A stretch of DNA of 64,000 nt, from the NCBI RefSeq assembly GCF_964340395.1, contig NC_135568.1, forward strand, positions 1,717,501-1,781,500, written 5' to 3'. Below are positions 43,100-64,000 of the stretch, piece by piece. Each line of letters opens with the position of its first letter. Within the stretch, counting starts at the first letter, position 1. A program made the position numbers and the translations under genes. Under the pieces are notes generated by a model. It saw nothing but the letters and a program-made list of their open reading frames with translations. It was not told the origin of the DNA and ran no database searches. This DNA comes from Glandiceps talaboti. Lineage: Eukaryota; Hemichordata; Enteropneusta; Spengelidae.

Positions 43100-44428
43100 T
43101 TCCACACAATGCCATTTGTGTTAATGTGAATAAATGTATAATGATACACATTTTCATTTTATGTTGTTTTTTTCTAAATTGTGGTCAAAGTTCAAAGCCC
43201 TGTACAGTTTAGTACCAGTGTATTAACTATCTGACTCATACATATGATAAAATATTACGTGTTATTACGTATACTGATTCGTTCAATCCTTTCTGTAATT
43301 AAACTTGGAGTCAAACATACTTCTTAACAATCACGTGCTAACAGTTTGCCTTGATCAGGTACATCATGATAAAGGTCGTGACCTTTTATACACGAATCGA
43401 GAGATAATTAAAACGCAACTATTTTGTGATAATGCTAGTATAATCATAACATATAAACCTGTATAGGTAGTTATACAAGTTAGAATATTCTACAAATCGG
43501 TAACTTGGATTTAATGATGTCATTTATTGCAATTTATGTCCGTATAATGACCTGCGTTATCGACCTTTACTAGATGACGTCATTGCGATATTAGATATAT
43601 TCAACATGTTCAATGGGATTAAGACAAGTGTGTTGTCCTACCTACTTGGTGTGTAAGTTATGTTTGTTTTCTTTCAACATGGTCAACATGTTTTTTATAT
43701 TTGAATTGTAGCATGAATCATACATGTACACACTTCTTATTCTCTCAAGGCATCATGCCCAGTTGTTCTCATTTGTCATTGCATAGCTATATTCTATTTT
43801 ATTTTGATAAGTACACTTACTAAATTTTTGCCAATTTTATCAAAAGACACTGTGATGCTAACATGGAAGTACATGCAGCATATAACTTTAACTGAATTAA
43901 CAACCAAAGAGAAGAGAGTTAAGTGGTATTTACTTATGTCGACAAAAGAGACATATCCGAGATATATAAAGACTCAGTAATAATAATGATTATTGAAGAG
44001 TTTTTTCACAAAGTATTTGGGTATGATTCGTTATTTCAAGCTGTTGATCAAACAAAAGTTTATATTAAAAATTAACTTAATTAATAAAATTTGACTTAAT
44101 TAACAAATTGACAATACATGATGAAATGTAGAAATTTGCAATAAATTTGAAATCGTCTTAACATGATATCGTGGGTGAATTTTCCTCCTATAAAACTAAC
44201 AAATAAATAAATAAATAATCTTTGCTTATACTGGGTAGTTCTTTCTCTAAACACTTGTCTCTTCAAAGAAGACCAGTGAGGGCCATCACTTATGGGTTCG
44301 GTGTTACAGAATCACAAAAGTTTTTCTTATAACTTCTCTCAGAATGATGTGAATAGTGGATAATAAAACTCGTTGATTTGTTTATGTCAAACTGAATAAA
44401 CGCTGCTGGTCCCATACAGCACTGGTGT
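43100..44428. other. spacer between the convergent MOXD1-like and adhesion GPCR genes
   Basis: The two genes are tail to tail here. No exon, domain or mobile element is recognised. The sequence is strongly AT-rich, with a short AAATAAATAAATAA run near 44203-44217. The adhesion GPCR 3' UTR should lie in the upper part, but no clear AATAAA on its strand was found close to the stop. Confidence 0.5.
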
Positions 44429-44489
44429 ATCGTTGTTAGACGTAAACTTCGTACACTTTTAAGTCTTGCGCAGTAAACTTCATACACTC

Positions 44490-44505
<16 letters not shown>
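44429..44505 (-). repeat. 31-bp tandem duplication overlapping the adhesion GPCR stop codon
   Basis: A 31-bp unit containing TAAGTCTTGCGCAGTAAACT is present in two full copies and part of a third. The first copy on the gene strand contains the last codons (CTGCGCAAGACT) and the TAA stop, so the end of the reading frame is repeated in the 3' UTR. Confidence 0.85.
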
Positions 44506-63032
<18,527 letters not shown>

Positions 63033-64000
63033 TGCCTTGCAAGATAACAGCACACTTTACAATGTCGTAGACTGTATAAACATGTTAGTACCTACATGGC
63101 AACTCAGCTCAGTAGACCGTTAGAAGCTCTTCTAAAAACAAACCTTTATTGACGTTAGCAAAATTAACAACCGTCTAAGTTAATTACAGTTTCTGTTATC
63201 CAGTAAGAGCTGGTGTTGATTACTTTTTGAAAAATTTTCAATACATGAGAATGATAGTTATAAACTCTTTACGCATGTGCACAGCGTGTGACAGTGAAAA
63301 TAGTGCCATTGATATGATTATATTTTGGCACTAAGAACATTTTAATCACCTAATAACGATTAGTTGGGGGGGGGGGGACTTTCCAAAATTTCTGGAAGAC
63401 ATCAACGTTAACGTTCCTATCATACAAAGTATCCCTTGGCAACAGATAGACACATAATAGTCAGGACATAGAACGACAGGGGTGTTCAGGTCTGAAGACT
63501 TTCAAGCATAGTATTTCATCAACATCAACCTTATGAAATCGTACAGCGCCACCACAGGGCAACATCGTGAATCAACTTGAAATGAGCAGTGAGAAAGTAG
63601 TTAATGTAGGAGTTCATAGTCGATTTTCCGGTTCCAAGATGCATTGCGCGAGAGGATGTCGCTTATGTTGTTTGATTTAGTCTTGTTTATTCTTTATTAC
63701 ATTTGAAATAACATTTTCATCAGGAAATGATGGAAAGACATGTTGACCTCTTTAATTATGGGTGATTTTATAGAACAAAGACTAAACGCCATCAATGACA
63801 GAGAGGGATTGTACGGGTAAACCCAGGGTACGGTCATGTCACGTGACAACCATCCCCCCTAAGTAGCGCGTGCAAACCCCTCCGCGCGTACTAAAATACA
63901 TGGCATTGTATGGAGAGACGCACAATGCATCTAACCGGCAACAGTTCTATTGGAATAAGTTACATTAGCTAATTACTAGCCAAATGAATTATTCAGGTTC
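63033..64000. other. upstream region of the adhesion GPCR gene
   Basis: It holds the presumed promoter and 5' UTR of the minus-strand adhesion GPCR. A 12-bp G run is at 63366-63377 and a TCACGTGA E-box palindrome is at about 63838-63845. No coding exon of a further gene is recognised before the window ends. Confidence 0.45.

Overview
The window looks like nuclear DNA of a bilaterian invertebrate animal. It is AT-rich, has many-exon genes with GT-AG introns, and carries long microsatellites, short inverted-repeat elements and worn LINE pieces. No bacterial-type operon, rRNA, tRNA or CRISPR array is visible. The gene content (one GRASP protein, a MOXD1-type monooxygenase, a Roc-COR-TIR protein, an adhesion GPCR with a C-type lectin domain) would suit a lancelet, hemichordate or spiralian. 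I cannot choose between these from sequence alone.

Six protein genes can be rebuilt exon by exon, with reading phase as the check. (1) 127-6893, minus: a predicted 1,147-residue Roc-COR-TIR protein whose Roc GTPase is split by a block of about 8-9 membrane helices. (2) 11671-19616, minus: the Golgi stacking protein GRASP/GORASP, 439 residues. (3) 21783-23532, minus: an unrecognised 127-residue membrane protein. (4) 24538-28267, minus: an unrecognised 570-residue protein that begins MGNCC, a likely lipid-anchor signal, and is built from a recently duplicated two-exon module. (5) 30729-42929, plus: a MOXD1-like copper monooxygenase, 616 residues, with all six copper ligands. (6) 44490-63032, minus: an adhesion GPCR of roughly 1,130 residues, ordered signal peptide, C-type lectin, Thr/Ser-rich linker, Sushi, EGF, hormone-receptor motif, GAIN/GPS, seven helices and tail. 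Two of its splice joints are unresolved.

The rest is introns and spacers. They hold a CR1/Rex1-like LINE piece (5350-6175), an L1/Tx1-like LINE 3' end (29150-29690), a MITE family with 9-bp target duplications (two clear copies and one older copy), a hAT-like MITE with an 8-bp duplication, Harbinger-like MITEs ending in GGCC, a foldback family in the MOXD1-like gene, several minisatellites and more than ten long microsatellites.

The genes do not form an obvious pathway. The most unusual item is the membrane-spanning insert inside a Roc GTPase, followed by the acylated module-repeat gene.
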